Source: Armatimonadota bacterium
Lineage (GTDB): Bacteria; Armatimonadota; Fimbriimonadia; Fimbriimonadales; Fimbriimonadaceae
Length of the DNA: 6,238 nucleotides
Direction of reading: 5' to 3'
Assembly: GCA_003516955.1 (NCBI GenBank)
Contig: DPBN01000061.1
Coordinates: 1 to 6,238 of the forward strand
Shown here: positions 5,856 through 6,238 of the stretch, in pieces
How positions within the stretch are numbered: position 1 is the stretch's first letter
Layout of the letters: every line of letters begins with the position of its first letter
Program-made: the position numbers and the translations under genes
Notes under the pieces: model-generated
Databases searched by the model: none
What the model was told of the DNA's origin: nothing
Seen by the model: the letters and a program-made list of their open reading frames with translations, nothing else

Positions 5856-6238
5856 TCCACCGTCTCCAGGCTGATTCGGTCGTTGGTGAAGACGCAAATC
5901 TCGGCCGCGATGCGCAGCGCCGTCTCCGCGATCTGCTCCGCCCCGAGCTCCGAGTGGCGGAGCAGCGCTCTCGCGGCGGCCAGCGCGTAGGGCCCTCCGG
6001 AGCCGATCGCCACCACGCCGTCGTCCGGCTCGACCACGTTCCCGTCGCCGCCGACCAGCAGGAGGCACTCGGAGTCCGCCACGACCATCATCGCGTCCAG
6101 CTGGCGGAGGATGCGGTCGGTGCGCCACTCCTTGGCGAACTCCACCGCGGCCCGGCGCAGGTTCCGCCCAAAGGCCTCGAACTTCGCCTCGAAGCGATCC
6201 TGCAGCGCCTGGGCGTCGGCCACCGAGCCGGCGAAGCC
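5852..6238 (-). CDS. hslV: ATP-dependent protease subunit HslV (ClpQ), 5' end beyond window
   Basis: The visible 128 residues are the C-terminal three quarters of HslV, the threonine peptidase of the HslUV (ClpYQ) complex that degrades unfolded or tagged cytosolic proteins. Reading in from the edge: [37 protein letters not shown], the [19 protein letters not shown] segment (GSGGPYA is highly conserved), then [10 protein letters not shown], equivalent to the cation-binding DICIYTN end of other HslV proteins. About 45 residues are missing by comparison with E. coli HslV, among them the nucleophilic Thr1 and the active-site lysine, so activity cannot be judged from this window. The gene ends in TGA overlapping the glnB ATG. 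hslU, which commonly follows hslV directly, is not downstream; it could lie upstream or elsewhere. Confidence 0.95.
   Translation of the reverse strand, partial: GFAGSVADAQALQDRFEAKFEAFGRNLRRAAVEFAKEWRTDRILRQLDAMMVVADSECLLLVGGDGNVVEPDDGVVAIGSGGPYALAAARALLRHSELGAEQIAETALRIAAEICVFTNDRISLETVE

Overview
The window is about 6.2 kb of gene-dense, GC-rich bacterial chromosome carrying eight protein genes, seven of them on the minus strand. I see no tRNA, rRNA, CRISPR array, insertion-sequence ends or phage genes. A wall with peptidoglycan (MurA), an MreB-type cytoskeleton, HslV protease, a PII protein and an SLH-like lipoprotein-type protein suggest a free-living bacterium outside the best-studied Proteobacteria. 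The gene mix and high GC would suit Armatimonadota, Chloroflexota or a related lineage, but that placement is inference from general resemblance and is weak.

Right part (5044-6238, minus strand): the 3' part of hslV runs in from the right edge. It overlaps glnB (PII nitrogen regulator) by 4 bases (ATGA). glnB overlaps a 156-residue protein by 1 base (TGATG). That third protein looks like an IS200/REP-associated (Y1/HUH) transposase whose catalytic histidine pair and tyrosine have been lost, kept intact and translationally coupled to housekeeping genes. It is the most interesting object in the window.

Middle (4248-5043): a solitary HNH nuclease gene of a widespread chromosomal family lies between two intergenic regions. 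The upstream one (4899-5043) holds two perfect inverted repeats. The downstream one (4248-4355) holds a candidate -10 element and the strong Shine-Dalgarno of murA.

Centre-left (1311-4247, minus strand): a cell-envelope cluster of murA (UDP-GlcNAc enolpyruvyl transferase), mreB (overlapping murA by 4 bases, GTGA) and, 19 bases further on, a small exported protein with an SLH-like repeat. murA makes the first committed peptidoglycan precursor and MreB positions the elongation machinery, so co-expression is sensible. mreC and mreD are not next to mreB.

Left (1-1383, plus strand): a complete FAD-dependent oxidoreductase of the FAD_oxidored type converges on the exported-protein gene, and the two coding regions overlap tail-to-tail by 73 bases.
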